A stretch of DNA of 64,000 bases from Cercophora sp. LCS_1 (taxonomy: Eukaryota > Ascomycota > Sordariomycetes > Sordariales > Lasiosphaeriaceae), in NCBI GenBank assembly GCA_036250225.1, contig JAPZLL010000074.1, positions 1-64,000 of the forward strand, given 5' to 3'. A model generated the notes under the pieces. The model saw only the letters and a program-made list of their open reading frames with translations. It was not told the origin of the DNA and did not search any database. The translations under genes were made by a program, and so were the position numbers. Positions 11,250-22,133 of the stretch are shown here, in pieces (positions within the stretch are counted from its first letter, which is position 1; every line of letters starts with the position of its first letter).

Positions 11250-12087
11250 TATGGGATCGTATGGCGGCGCGATACCAGGCTACGTGACAACACGGGGCGT
11301 CGACAGCTGCGAGAACATGACCGACTGGAACTGTCACGACGGACCCAACAACGGGATCCCACTGTTTCACGTGGCTCAAGCCATCCCGCAGTTCGTTCAT
11401 GACCCGTCGCTTCTCGGCCAGTCTGTGTCGTATTCCTTCCCCTATTCACGTCTGGCTGGGTATCCTTATAACGACTCCGACCAGCTGCAACCGGGGGCCG
11501 TGTATCTCAATGTGAAATTGGATTTCCCGGATCCCTCCCTAACACAGCTGACGAAAGCGATAGTCTCCATTGCCAGTTGAGAGCGAACTGCAGGCTCTTG
11601 GGCACCAACCGAATGTTCCTCTCAGCAATCATCCGCCGGCATCTCCTGGCTCAACCACCCGTCCATCAAAGCCTACTTGGACCAAGGAGCACGTGGAAGC
11701 TCTTGTTTCACTTCGTCAGGCGGGAAAGGGTTTCGCCGAGATATCGCAAGAGATGCGCACCAGGTTTGGGTTTGAGATTTCCCCAAACGCCTTGGTGAAG
11801 CGATTCCAGAAACTTCAAGAGCAGTATCATGAGGTCTGTCCATACAGCCCCGAGTGAAGGAGTGAGGAGCTGACAGGCTTCAGCCCCTGCCTGAGGTTAT
11901 CAGAAATGCAATGCCTGAGATCATGACGGTGATTCGGGCCGCGGTGGCGAAAATGGAGAATGAGGAGAGCATGTCGGATGAGGAACGTAAGGCCCTGCAG
12001 GAAATTGTCAATGAGCTGCCTCAATCCATCCCAAAGATGGTGCAGAATAGCGTTCTGCGAAAACGAAAGGCTCAAACGCTTGCATAA
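11250..12087 (+). pseudogene. SANT/Myb-like small DNA-binding protein gene, frameshifted
   Basis: Frame 1 (ATG at 11250) gives a G/Y/P/N-rich N-terminal region that ends at 11580. A second frame takes over at about 11570 and carries TWTKEHVEALVSLRQAGKGF and SPNALVKRFQKLQEQ, a three-helix SANT/Myb-like DNA-binding segment. Exon one then ends at a GTCTGT donor (11834) and an intron with GCTGACA branch leads to exon 11884-12087, which ends with a helical MPEIMTVIRAAVAKM and a basic VLRKRKAQTLA tail. Joining the two frames needs one small insertion or deletion near 11560-11578, unless an unusual intron lies there. Role as a DNA-binding protein is inferred. Confidence 0.45.
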
Positions 12088-12434
12088 GGGGTCAGTCTAG
12101 GTAGACTATCGTGTAACTACAACTCTCCGGGGTATTACCCGGGATCAAATAATCTTGGTCGTGAAAGGCCCTCAAGTTTGCTGGAGTTCAGCCCCTGAAA
12201 CTACCGAAAAAAACACCTTACCCATAAGTAGGCAGCCCCTGGGTAGGTGCTCCGACCCCCACAATTTCCCCTCATCTCATGGGCAGCTGCAGCGAAGCCG
12301 GGGTCGCAACCACTGGAACAGCTCCAAACCGCTCAGATTGTGGGCACCGCCACCGGTCCCACGTCATCACCTCATCACTAGATAGGCAGATCGCCAGCTT
12401 CACAGCCGAGCCTCAACGTCTTCGCGTGAGATTG
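12088..12434. other. intergenic, promoter side of the nitrilase gene
   Basis: No coding signal. Contains AC-rich stretches and a CCCC-rich run, and leads to the TATA box at 12435. Confidence 0.4.
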
Positions 12435-12441
12435 TATAAAT
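12435..12441 (+). promoter_or_regulatory. TATA box candidate
   Basis: TATAAAT about 138 bp before the ATG at 12573 of the nitrilase-like gene, on the right strand. Confidence 0.4.
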
Positions 12442-12572
12442 ATCATTGCAACTTCTCCATCACCACTTCGGGCAGAATCTGAGACAGTTGCTTCGGACGA
12501 AAGGACTCACTGATCGCCATCCAAAGGATTCGACATTCGAACCCTAACAACAACGCTTGAAGAGTCTGACAA

Positions 12573-13537
12573 ATGATGGCACCAAAACTCAGAATCACCC
12601 TCGTTCAGTTCGAGCCCAAGGTAACGCACCACCTCATCGCAAATGGGCTTCAGGCTGAGAAACATCACAGCCTCTATCCCCCGAAGCAAACTTCTCTCGC
12701 GCAGCATCTCAAATCCAGACCGCCGCCGCCTCGGGCTCTCACCTTGTCATCCTGCCAGAATACCACCTCAGCTCCTGGGTGCCCGAATCTCCCTCCTTCA
12801 CAGCATGCTGCGCCGAAGCAGCGACATACCTCCCACGCTACCAAGCCCTCGCCCGTGATCTGAACATCCACATATGCCCCGGCACCATTATCACCCAAGC
12901 CAGCCCCGTCCCTGACTCAACCCCCGCAACAACTGACACAACAACCACAACCCCGCCCCCTACCACCTCAGAAGACTCCAAACCAGCCCTCTCCCTCCAC
13001 AACCTAACCTACGTCCTAGCCGCCGGTACGGGTACAATCCTCTCAACCTACCAAAAGCGCAACCTCTGGCATCCCGAACGCGGCGTTCTAACCCCCGGCA
13101 CAACGACCCCCCACACAGCGTTCAGTCTCCCCATCCCGGGGACAGATGAATCTATCAAAGCAGGCCTTCTCATCTGCTGGGACCTCGCCTTCCCCGAACC
13201 GTTCCGACAGTTAGCATGTCACCAAGGCGCAGAGTTGATCCTCATTCCAGCGTGGTGGTTGTTGCGGGATATTGACCCAGAGATCAAGAAGGTCAATCCC
13301 GATGCTGAGGTGATGTTTATCGATTCGGTTGTGACTGCACGAGCGTATGAGAATACATGCGCTGTGGCCTTTTGTAATGCGTTTGGGAGGAGTCAGGTTT
13401 CGGTTCCGGCTGGGGGCTGTCTTGGAGCGATGGGCGAGGGGGACATGGTGAAGCACGTGGAAATCGACTTCGGGGTTTTGAGGTCTGCTGAGAGTGTGTA
13501 TAAGGTGAGGCAAGATGTCAAGGCGGGACTGGCTTAG
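12573..13537 (+). CDS. carbon-nitrogen hydrolase (nitrilase superfamily)
   Basis: Two exons, 12573-12620 and 12671-13537, with a 50-nt intron (GTAACG...CACAG); 304 residues. The catalytic triad of the superfamily is present: Glu in LVILPEYH, Lys in TYQKRNLWHPE and Cys in LLICWDLAFPE. The N-terminus LRITLVQFEPKP is the usual first beta strand. It would hydrolyse a C-N bond of an amide or nitrile; substrate cannot be told. Unusual is a Thr/Pro-rich insert of about 25 residues (around TTTTTPPPTTSEDS) between the Glu and Lys motifs. Next to CWDLAFPE the chain continues with ELILIPAWW, where many amidases have P-A-W-W/N. The product lacks a signal peptide, so it is probably cytosolic. Confidence 0.88.
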
Positions 13538-14640
13538 GTGGCCTGTGGTGTCTGGTTCGGCGCGGGGAATATTTTGTGCGTTATGGTAGGAGAGAACTGC
13601 AAGGCAGGAAGGCACCACCTTGTCAAGTGCGCATCACTTTTTGCAAGACAATCCTCCACTCTTCAACTAGTGCTAGAATTCCATCGTTCGCCGCGCCCCG
13701 TTGCACGATATGTTTAGAAGCTGGAATCATCTCGCCGAGCTGTAGCACTATAGGCAGAGTTCCATCGAATATCGCCCCGACTTGAGGCCCACGAGGATCG
13801 CGCCTCCAGACTCCAAACAGTCCCCCGTCTTCCTGTGCAAACCAACGCAAACAGCTAACACTTCGGTTCATACGTTCAGGTCCTCTGCCTTTTCAAGTTC
13901 AACCGGCCTCCGAAAACCCATCGTCCATCGACGCAGTCGGCCTCGTCCCCCGCCAGGGCAACAGCCAGTGCACATCTTCGACCTTCAAGAACCTAGGCAA
14001 CTCCAACTCGCCGCTTATGGCCGACTGTGATCGAATCCGGAGAAAGTGCCAAATGCGACCTCCGCTCATGAGACTCCCTCGGCGGCCGAACGAAAAGAAC
14101 CCCAAATCCGGGGAAGGTCACCTTCGGGATGGAGACGCTCTGTCCACGTTATGCAAAACCAACCGAAGTGCATTGCGCAAGCCATTCGTTCGATAATCTC
14201 CCAGCCGCTCTGTTGGCTTCTGCTCCTCACGACAGCCAAGCCAAGCTGGTGGCGTTACCGCGAGGGCTCCAAAATATTCTGGTCGTCTGCTGTCGTTCCA
14301 CCTGTTGAGTAGAGCTTCATAGCCAGGGCAATCACGTCGCATCGGTGTTTGCATGCTGCGAAACACCCCACCCGCTTGGCGGTGCGACCCGGTTCCGTGG
14401 CGACCCTGGTTGGCTCACGGAATAATTTGTGCTTGGTGGGCTCCTTCTCCAACTCAGCTTTTCTCCGTCCATTTTAGCCGTCAAACAGGCCAATATGAGG
14501 GCAAGCCGCCCAATTCCCCCAGAACCGCGGAGCGGAGCGCCACCCGCCTAGTGCCGTTCCCCTTTGTCCATTGCGTCGTTGCTCAAATGGAGTTCGTGTC
14601 CGTCGCGATGGAGCCATGCACCCCGGACTTGGCCCAGTCT
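13538..14640. other. region with unassigned open frames, no supported gene
   Basis: On the minus strand three blocks read like protein: about 13871-13623 (ending EEWRIVLQKVMRT), 14105-13899, and 14400-14118 (with GWEIIERMACAMHFGW in one frame after a possible GTAACG...CAACAG intron). They may be exons of one decayed gene, but I could not join them in frame, and none gives a family I recognise. Confidence 0.3.
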
Positions 14641-14647
14641 CGGGTTG

Positions 14648-14654
14648 TATAAAA
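14648..14654 (+). promoter_or_regulatory. TATA box candidate
   Basis: TATAAAA 98 bp before the ATG at 14746 of the secreted acetylesterase-like gene. Confidence 0.5.
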
Positions 14655-14745
14655 CTGTGTCCGTCTGGCGGCGGTGGGCTGTTGTCATCACCAGGCGTCC
14701 CCTGAAGTTGCGCGACAAAAACAGAAAGCAAGACGGCCAGACACC

Positions 14746-15578
14746 ATGCTTGCCCACGTCCTCCTCGCCCTCGTGGCCGGCGTCAGCGCCAACCCGGTCG
14801 ACACGGCAAAGCGTGCAACGCCCACTGTCTACCTCGCCGGCGACAGCACCATGGCAAAGACCTCGTCCCCCCATGATGGTGCGTTTGCTCCCTTCAATCT
14901 CCTTCCCTCACAAGCTCACTCCACTCTCCAGGCTGGGGCCCGTACCTGTCCAAGTACATCAGCATCCCCGTCGTGAACAAGGCCATCTCGGGCCGCTCAG
15001 CGCGCTCTTTCACAAACGAGAACCGCTTCGCCGAGATCGAGAAGCTCGTAGCGCCCGGCGACATCGTAGTCATCGAGTTCGGGCACAACGACGGGTCGTC
15101 GCCCAACAGCGCTAACGACAACGGGCGGTCGGCATGCCCGGGAACCGGCTCGGAGATGTGCAAGTCGGGCAAGACGGGCGAAACCGTCTACACGTTCAAC
15201 TACTACGTCGAGAAGGCGGCGCGGGCCTTCATCGCTAAGGGCGCCGAAGTGATCGTGTCGTCGCAGACGCCCAACAACGTGTGGGAGGGCGGCAAGTTCA
15301 ACGGGTCCCCGTCGCGCTTTGTGGCGTATGCGGCGTCGGCGGCCAAGAACGTCGGGCGCGGCGCCTCGTTTGTCGATCACTTCCAGGCAACGGTCAACAT
15401 GATGACCAAGCTGGGCAACGCCAGGACCAACGCGCTGTTCCCCAAGGACCACACGCACACGAGTCCCGAGGGCGGCGACCTAGTTGCGCAGGCCTTTGTG
15501 CAGGCCGTCAATATTGCGTGGAATGGCACGACGCCGCTCAAGGCGCATGTCAAGAGTCCGAGTCCGGTTGTGTTTTAG
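14746..15578 (+). CDS. secreted SGNH/GDSL esterase, rhamnogalacturonan acetylesterase-like
   Basis: Two exons, 14746-14878 and 14932-15578, intron of 53 nt; 259 residues, close to the size of characterised fungal rhamnogalacturonan acetylesterases (CE12). A signal peptide is clear (MLAHVLLALVAGVSANP, cut probably after SA/N). SGNH blocks are in order: nucleophile Ser in VYLAGDSTM, Gly in AISGRSARSF, Asn in VIEFGHNDG, and Asp-His in KDHTHTSPEG near the C-terminus. It should remove acetyl groups from pectin rhamnogalacturonan outside the cell. The family is certain at the SGNH level; the exact substrate is inferred from overall similarity as I remember it. Confidence 0.88.
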
Positions 15579-15924
15579 GTTTTGGGGGGGTGTCACAAAT
15601 CAATCGAGGAAAAAAAAAAATACATTGCATCAGAGTGTGCCATTCCATCCATGAGAAGCTCTGACCGGCAATTGCATGGATGGCTGGCTGGCTGGCGGTG
15701 AGCACACTGCGCTGAACAGGGTACGGGCCTGTGGCCCCCGAAACCGGGGGCGACCGGGGGCGGCGCCGTCATCCCAGCGCCCTTTTCGTCTTGGCGCCAC
15801 CGTCGAACCTTCCCCATCCAATCCTGCATCTCCATCCCACCAATGTCAATATTTCACTGCCCAAAAAAAAAGGGCACAACCTTATTCCAATCCAGTTTGT
15901 CAAGAGAAAAAAAGGTTTCAAAAA

Positions 15925-17290
15925 ATGCCCCCAACAATCCTCCTGACAGGCCTGAACGGCTTCATCGCCCTCCACACCGCAGCGTCCCTTCTCGCGCGCG
16001 GGTTTCTCGTCCGCGGTACCCTGCGCACCCCCACCATCTGCCCGGTCGTTGCGCGGGCGCTGTCGCCCTTTCACGACGGCACCCGCCTCGAGCTGGTCAC
16101 AGTGCCCGACATGACCGTCAAGGGCGCATTCGACCGCGTCGCACGAGGTGCGCATTATTTCTCCAATACATAGTTCCAGGGTGCGGAATCATTTGGTTGT
16201 CTCTTTTTGACATGTCACTTTCTTTTGGAGGTGGCGGTTCGATTCAGCAGAGTGTGAATGAATTAGGGTGGGATGCCATTGCTGGTGTGATAATGGCTGG
16301 GGGGGGCAGGTAATAATTACTGGCGGTGCGGGACGATGTTTCGTGTTGGTTCGCTGGGCTGGTTAATAACAGGCGCTCGCTATAGACGTCCAAGCGGTCG
16401 CGCACCTCGCATCGCCCGTGTCCATGACGGAAACAGAGGGAATGATGGGCGCCGCTGTCGAGGGCACGTTGGGGCTTTTGCGGGCCGTCAAGGGCAGCCC
16501 GTCGGTGAAGGGCTTTTGTTTTGTGAGTACGATCAGTGCGGTGTTTGAGGAGAAGGAGGGAGGCTGGACTTTTGACGAGGGTGATTGGTGAGTCTCGTTC
16601 TACCTTGGGAAGAGTGGTGCTGATCATGCCAGGAATGACGCCGCGGGGAAGGAGCTGGAGAGGCTGGGTGACAAGACGCCGGGATACGTGGTGTACCAGG
16701 CAAGCAAGACGGCGGCAGAGAGGGCCTTTTGGACGTTCAAGGAGGAGGAGAACCCTGACTTCTGGATGACGACCATGTGTCCTGCGTGAGTTTCGGAGGA
16801 AAGCCGAGGTTGAAGGCAACGCTGACAATGCAGACCGGTCTTGGGGCCGCCTCTGATGCTGCCTGAGCCGATTTCCAAGTTGAGCATGCGGGTCAAGGAC
16901 GTCTACGATATCTATCGCGGAGGGCCCATTCCCGAGTTCTCGCCGATTCGGAGCACCGTTGTCGACGTTCGAGATGTCGCTGAGCTGGTTGTCAAAGCGA
17001 TCGAGAGGGACCTGGCGCAAACAGGGCGCCAGGAGCCAGGCGAGGAGAGATATCTCTTGGTGGGCAACTCGGAGCCGGTCTCGCCCCAGGGCATGGCGGA
17101 TGCGCTGCGGGAAGCGTACCCCGAGAGAAGAAACATCATCCAAGAGGGGAACCCTGGCAAGACATACCCAGACATGACCTACAAGTTCGACTCCAACAAG
17201 GCAAAGACTCTCCTCGGACGAGAATGGATCGGGTTCAAGCAGAGCGTTCTTGACAGCGTGGATGCTTTCCAGCAGTTAGAAAAACAATAG
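15925..17290 (+). CDS. NAD(P)-dependent epimerase/reductase (extended SDR, GRE2/dihydroflavonol reductase-like)
   Basis: Four exons: 15925-16147, 16386-16587, 16633-16785, 16834-17290; 344 residues. The N-terminus has the Rossmann dinucleotide motif TGLNGFIALH, then VAHLASPVS, and the catalytic YxxxK is YQASK with a serine loop at FVSTISAVFEE. The C-terminal half has the DVRDVAELVVKAIE segment typical of extended short-chain dehydrogenases that reduce aldehydes, ketones or flavonol-like substrates. The first intron is long (238 nt) and G-rich; I placed its acceptor at TATAG before 16386 because only this keeps the frame. Cytosolic, substrate unknown. Confidence 0.85.
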
Positions 17291-17976
17291 AAAACACCAG
17301 TTTGATGTCACATTCGATACGACGTCAGCCGCGTAATCCAAGGTTTACGGCCGAGCTCTGGCGTGCGCCGGGGCGAATGCGGACATGCAGCTAAGGAAAT
17401 CGACGTTGCTGATTTGCGATCCAACAGAGACCGAGCTTTGCTAACTACCTCAACTTGATTGAACGAGTAGTCCAAGAGGGGAGAGGGCTTGGGGATTTTT
17501 ACACACGTCTCCCGAACCAAGAAAAAAAAAACCATCGCTTGCTCCGTCGCAGTGTCCCATTATTCCCATCCCGCCCCGTCCCGCGTGTTCCCGTCACGCC
17601 AAATCCCGAACCCATTTGCTGACCTGACCAGATAATCGAAAGAGAGGGTACCCCTTGCGCCACGCTTCCATCCCACAGGCACGAACCGAAACCGATACTT
17701 GTCATGGCCCCCAACTTCGGGTACAGAATCCGACTCTCGCCACAATCCAACGTCTTACAAAGAGGTGTGCCGTCGTCCAGGCACGCATTGGGTTGAGAAG
17801 CCGTCTTCGACCGATTGGCAGAGTGGCTAAAAGCAAAAGGAACACAGCAAACGTCGAAAAGAGGTAATGACAGGAGGTAGTGTCGCCGAGGTGCTCGACC
17901 ACTACCGCAGAGTGGGGGTGCAAAGCACTGTATCATGGGCAGTGGGCAGAGGTGGACAGCCTCGATGAGTGAGTGC
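17291..17976. other. no gene seen
   Basis: 3' flanks of two convergent genes. A minus-strand frame (18044-17499) is open but overlaps the small Cys-rich gene and shows no family. Confidence 0.4.
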
Positions 17977-18123
17977 CTAGCAGATGCCCCTCTCACAGTT
18001 GCTGCACAGACTCTGGGTGGGCAGCAACATGGCGGTACAACCATGCGTGGCGTGGTGGTCGCAGTACTTCATGGACATGGCGTTGACCGTCTGGGCGGCC
18101 TTGACGTTTGGCTTTTGCTCCAT
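17977..18123 (-). CDS. 48-residue Cys/His-rich peptide
   Basis: An ATG at 18123 opens a 48-codon frame ending at 17977. The product starts MEQKPNVKAAQTVNAM and then has a dense Cys/His block: CDHHATHGC, 12 residues later CSNCERGIC at the very C-terminus. The C-x-H-H-x-x-H-x-C plus C-x-x-C-x-x-x-x-C pattern suggests metal binding. No signal peptide. An ATATATAT box at 18321-18328 lies about 200 bp upstream on the same strand and supports transcription in this direction. I do not know a named family; a small metal-binding or stress-induced peptide is the best guess. Confidence 0.5.
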   Translation of the reverse strand: MEQKPNVKAAQTVNAMSMKYCDHHATHGCTAMLLPTQSLCSNCERGIC

Positions 18124-20756
18124 TGCGATGATGGGATGATAGAGAGGATGGAGAGGAAAGATTGAAGATGGCAATCTGCGACAAAGGGACGAATATGAGA
18201 GTGATTCGGCGCGGTGGTTTGCAGGAGGGCGTTTGCTGGCGAAGATTTCACTGGGAAAGACTTTAGGCTGGTTGAGACTGTTGGTGAAAAAGGTTGACTG
18301 GATAGAGCTGCGGCGGCACGATATATATCGTCGGCCGGCGAGCCGGGCAACTCTGGTGGCGTGTTGACAGTCATCTCCAAGAAAAGCCGGAGCAAGCCTT
18401 GTTGCTCCATCCGTCGTGGTGCCCTCCCCCTCTGTCTGTCGCCCATGTGCTGTTTGCCTTGGCGTGCCAATTTCGTGGTGCTGGGAACCCCTGCAGACAG
18501 TGCTAGGATTCCGTGCGTGCCGTGCCTCGTTCTCGCCGGGCCCAACTGCAGGTGACCGGCGCTGAAGTGCTGCTCAGCTTTGGATGCCACCCACCACCTC
18601 GTTTCGCTGACAGGGGTACGACTACACCAGCCTGCTCGGCGTCCTCTGTTGCCCCCCCCAATTCACAAACACTACGCCCGATAGGGCTGTCCGAGCGAGC
18701 CGGACGAGTGGGGTGACTTTCTGGACCCAAGAATGCCCGTTGGCTGGTAAAGTCATTTCCTAACGAAGGCGATAGACACCCTCGCCCGACGCGCCCACCG
18801 CTGCATATTGATGAACGCGTTCATGCAATTGGGCCTAGTCGCCTCGGCATGCGCGGCCCTTATCAATTTGCCCCAAGCTGTGGTACCCGATCCCCTGTCC
18901 CGGGACGACCAGCACGCAGACGCTAAAGCGCTGTAAGGCAGGGGAACTCAACCGATTGGGACCATGAACCTGGCTTGCCGCGTGGGATAATGTAACGGCG
19001 AGGCCTCGGGGCAGGCAGCACTAGCGCTGAGTACTATCAAATTGTCGTATTGTCGTATGTCGGATATTTGCCTTGGCCGGCGAGGTTGCGAGCTCAGGGG
19101 GGACCACGTGAAAACGCAAAACAGGTCTTTTGGCCATGATAGCTGCAACAGCGGGAAATGCTGATCCGCAATAATGCCAGGCACATTGCGGGTGCTACCA
19201 CACGCTGACAAAAAAAATACCTGTCACTTTCACCCTCCAAGGGCATCGGCAAGAGATGGAAACATGTGCCCGTTGGATCACGCCGTCCGAAATCAGGAAT
19301 TTGGCCGAACCGGCCGTTGACGAGCGGGCGATGTGCGTATAATCCGAGCAGCCCAAAGGGAAGAGGTCCGTGATAGAGTTAGACAGGGGAGTGATTGGTG
19401 CTTGATACGCGCATAGCCGGCGCAGAGGTTCGCTATTCTTGCTTCGCTCTCATCGAGGAGCGTGTGATGTGACAACAGATAGAACCCAGCTGTCTGGTGA
19501 ATAGGCGTCCCGGCTAACTGCCGTGGCTGCCAATCAGAGCATTCGTGGGCTCGGACTGCGCGCTGATGCTGAGGCGCATGGCAAGCCGTAGGATGACGTC
19601 TCCTCTCTTGTCTGTTCACTAGCCGTGGAGGGGGCGGCGTAAGCTGCAAGCGAGGACGCCTGAGTCTTGACTTGAGTGAACAGAAGCCGGCAGACTAGGG
19701 TCACCGTCCCGAGGTCGGGGCCCTGAAGCCGAGACGTCGGAGGGCAGCGCCACCTCCGGCTTGCGTGCGGCGCACAGGTGTTGGGATAGCGCTGACGCTT
19801 CTGACTGGGTTGTCACCGACCCTCTTCCCTGGGGTCGGCTCACCCCACGCGGGTAGCGTTACGCTCGGCCGTTGAAGGATCCGTACTGCCCGGGACTGGG
19901 CCGTCGACCTCAGGGATCTTGTGGCCCGACCACTTCCCGTGAGCTTGGGCCCATCAACTTGCGACGCCCTGTGAAGCCGGCACTGGATTGCGCAATACCG
20001 AGGGTCTGATGTCAGCGCATCGAAAGGTCGCAGTCGACTCACGGTCAAGCAACGGAAGTCTTCCGCCCTGCTCTCGTTGCAGCGGATCACCAACAAGCCT
20101 GCCTGCTTCGACGCCACCGCGTCCGTGGGGAAGAGCATCAGCTTATCGCCTGGCTAAACGCGCTATTTCACCCAACACAGTCCGCTCGTGTTTTCCGAAG
20201 ACAGAGCTGAGGATTGGCGGTTTAGGGCAGCCATCGACCGTATTGCTCCAACTAAGGCGTGATGACTGCATCGTTGGACCGGCCAGATTGAAGCTTCCTA
20301 GCAATGGGCGCAATCGGGTGCGTGAGACGCCTTGACCCGGCGTCAAGATGATAGCTGGGAGACCGCTGCGGCTAGACATCCTTGAGCGCCAATTCGTGGT
20401 GCTGGATCGAGTGGGATGGGCCGTTGCGCTGCCGCACGCCTATCAGAACCTGTCAGGATGACCAAGGGCTAGGGAAGCGGAGGTCGCGCGCACCGCGCAC
20501 CAACATGACTCCTTTTGGCTTGGGGCGCCAGTATCCGCAATTGTTGCTGATAGCGCACCATGCGGTTTGTTTGTACTAGCTGGGCTATCGGGTCCCAGCG
20601 ACGTGGATGAAAAGTCGAGGTAGCAAAAAGGTGATCGTTCCTTTCCACGCATTGAGATGCAGTTTGGAAGGGGCCTGGAACCCAAGGCGCCGAATCCCAG
20701 GTCGCGATTTCCCCCAACCGAGGGCCACTGGGGCTGGAAGCTGGGCAAAAAGAAAC
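18124..20756. other. long gene-poor stretch
   Basis: Except for the TATA-like box at 18321-18328 I find nothing supported. Frames at 18069-18590, 18948-19211 and 19701-20138 on the minus strand are open but have the GC-driven look of chance frames, without motifs or splice logic. Confidence 0.4.
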
Positions 20757-20836
20757 TCGGATACGGGGAGTCGAACCCCGGGCTGCTGAGCACTCGAAGT
20801 TGAGAGTCAGCGATGTTACCGCTACACCATACCCGA
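20757..20836 (-). tRNA. tRNA-Glu (anticodon CTC) with a 10-nt intron
   Basis: On the minus strand the sequence folds as a tRNA: acceptor stem TCGGGTA pairs with TATCCGA (one G-T pair), the B box/T-loop is GGTTCGACTCC with a perfect GGGG/CCCC-type T stem, and the A-box region is TGGTGTAGCGG. The anticodon stem GCTGA/TCAGC encloses CT-CTC-A followed by ten extra bases, which fit a standard nuclear intron one base after the anticodon. CTC reads GAG, glutamate. The gene is isolated. Confidence 0.83.
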
Positions 20837-22133
20837 TTGAATCGTGTATGGAGTCCGGGCCGCAAATGGACACTAAAATGCTCTTTGCCCCTCCTCTGTG
20901 GGCCCAAACCTGTCGCTGAGGCGTTCGTCGATATCAACCCTAACCCGTGATCATAAAGTCGTCAACCCCCGATGACAAGAAACAAGCCCCCATTCTTGTT
21001 AGATGTTTGATCTAGATTGGCATGCGCTGGTTCTCTCAGCTGTTCGATTCCACTTCGCTGGCCAAGGTAGACCACAGGAAGTATCATTGTTAAGGGGTAC
21101 CCCTGCAGCAACCCAAGTTCTTGGAAAAAGACATGCACCGCGCCACTTATAGCCGTAATGAACGCCCGCAGGTCAAAGACGCAGAGTGCTCCAAAACTGG
21201 TATCATCTTGCGATTCTATCCTGTATCTTTTCTAAAAAGGGATGCCCGGCCTGTAGGGGCGCTGGGACCGATAGATGCACACCATTACCACCACCGGCAC
21301 CCCAAACCTCGTGATGATCTCATTTCCGTAATTATGGCCCTGCTCGGCGGTATTCGGTGAGAGGTGCGCACTTTGCGCATAGTTTCGGGGTTCAGCGATC
21401 GGTTGCAGCGAGGTGGTGTACGGCAACTGGACGACAACCAGGCTTGACTTAGGACTTGCTTTCTGGGCTGGCCGTTCTCGCCGGTTATAGGCCGTTGGGA
21501 TAGCCACTAACAAAGTCTCGGTTCGCTTCTTTTCTCCAACTGCGTCTGCCGCCTGCACGATTCGTCAGCCCCAAAAGCATACTTAGTCGCGGGTAAGACG
21601 CCACTTAAGCGGCTGGAGCGCAAAATGGAGTCGTCTGCATCTCCATGTTGCGGTCCTCATGTTTCTCGGTGAGCATGGCCAGTGACGATGCGGGACCAAA
21701 TGTTCCGTCGAGTGGTCGAGAACGTAAGAACCCGCCCGATCGGGCGAATCGGACCCGAACCCAAGCGACGAGAAGGTTGCAACACAGTGCCAACTTGAAA
21801 AGTAGCACGACAACAGCGAGAATTGGATTTCCGACCAACGTCGGCAGTCTGATGCGGGGTGATGTGAGCCGGCCGGGAACAAGAAGAGTTGGCTCAGCCT
21901 CTTTCGCTGGAGACTGCTTGTCAGAATTTTCGAGGACGGCGATGATGTATCGAATGCATTGGGTCACGACGTCATGGTGAATGTTTCGGTAGACAAACTG
22001 GTGGAATTTTAGGTCGGATTAGTCGAAAGTCACTAGATGCAAATCAACTGCTGCGGAACCAGAACAGGGGGGAGGACGATTGGTTGAATAGTTTTTGCTG
22101 AGTTCCGTTCCGTTGTCTTGAGGAAACTGGTGC
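20837..22133. other. gene-poor stretch with one possible exon
   Basis: The minus strand from about 22005 to 21605 reads like protein: KFHQFVYRNIHHDVVTQC, then a hydrophobic NPILAVVVLLFKLALC helix and a basic loop, ending at the stop at 21605. It could be the last exon of a membrane protein gene, or an N-terminal anchor, but no start and no other exon is visible. The rest shows nothing. Confidence 0.25.

Noticed and set aside
14118..14400. possible RyR-like or other named domain in GWEIIERMACAMHFGW
   Set aside because: The resemblance covers too few residues and the exons could not be joined in frame.
14997..15458. 153-codon minus-strand frame
   Set aside because: Shadow of the GC-rich SGNH hydrolase exon 2; Arg-rich, no motif.
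16244..17143. 299-codon minus-strand frame
   Set aside because: Antisense to exons 2-4 of the SDR gene, which has clear motifs and splice sites.
19701..20138. 145-codon minus-strand frame in the gene-poor 18-20.7 kb stretch
   Set aside because: No ATG-anchored structure with splice sites, no motif and a composition of Arg/Ser/Pro typical of chance frames.
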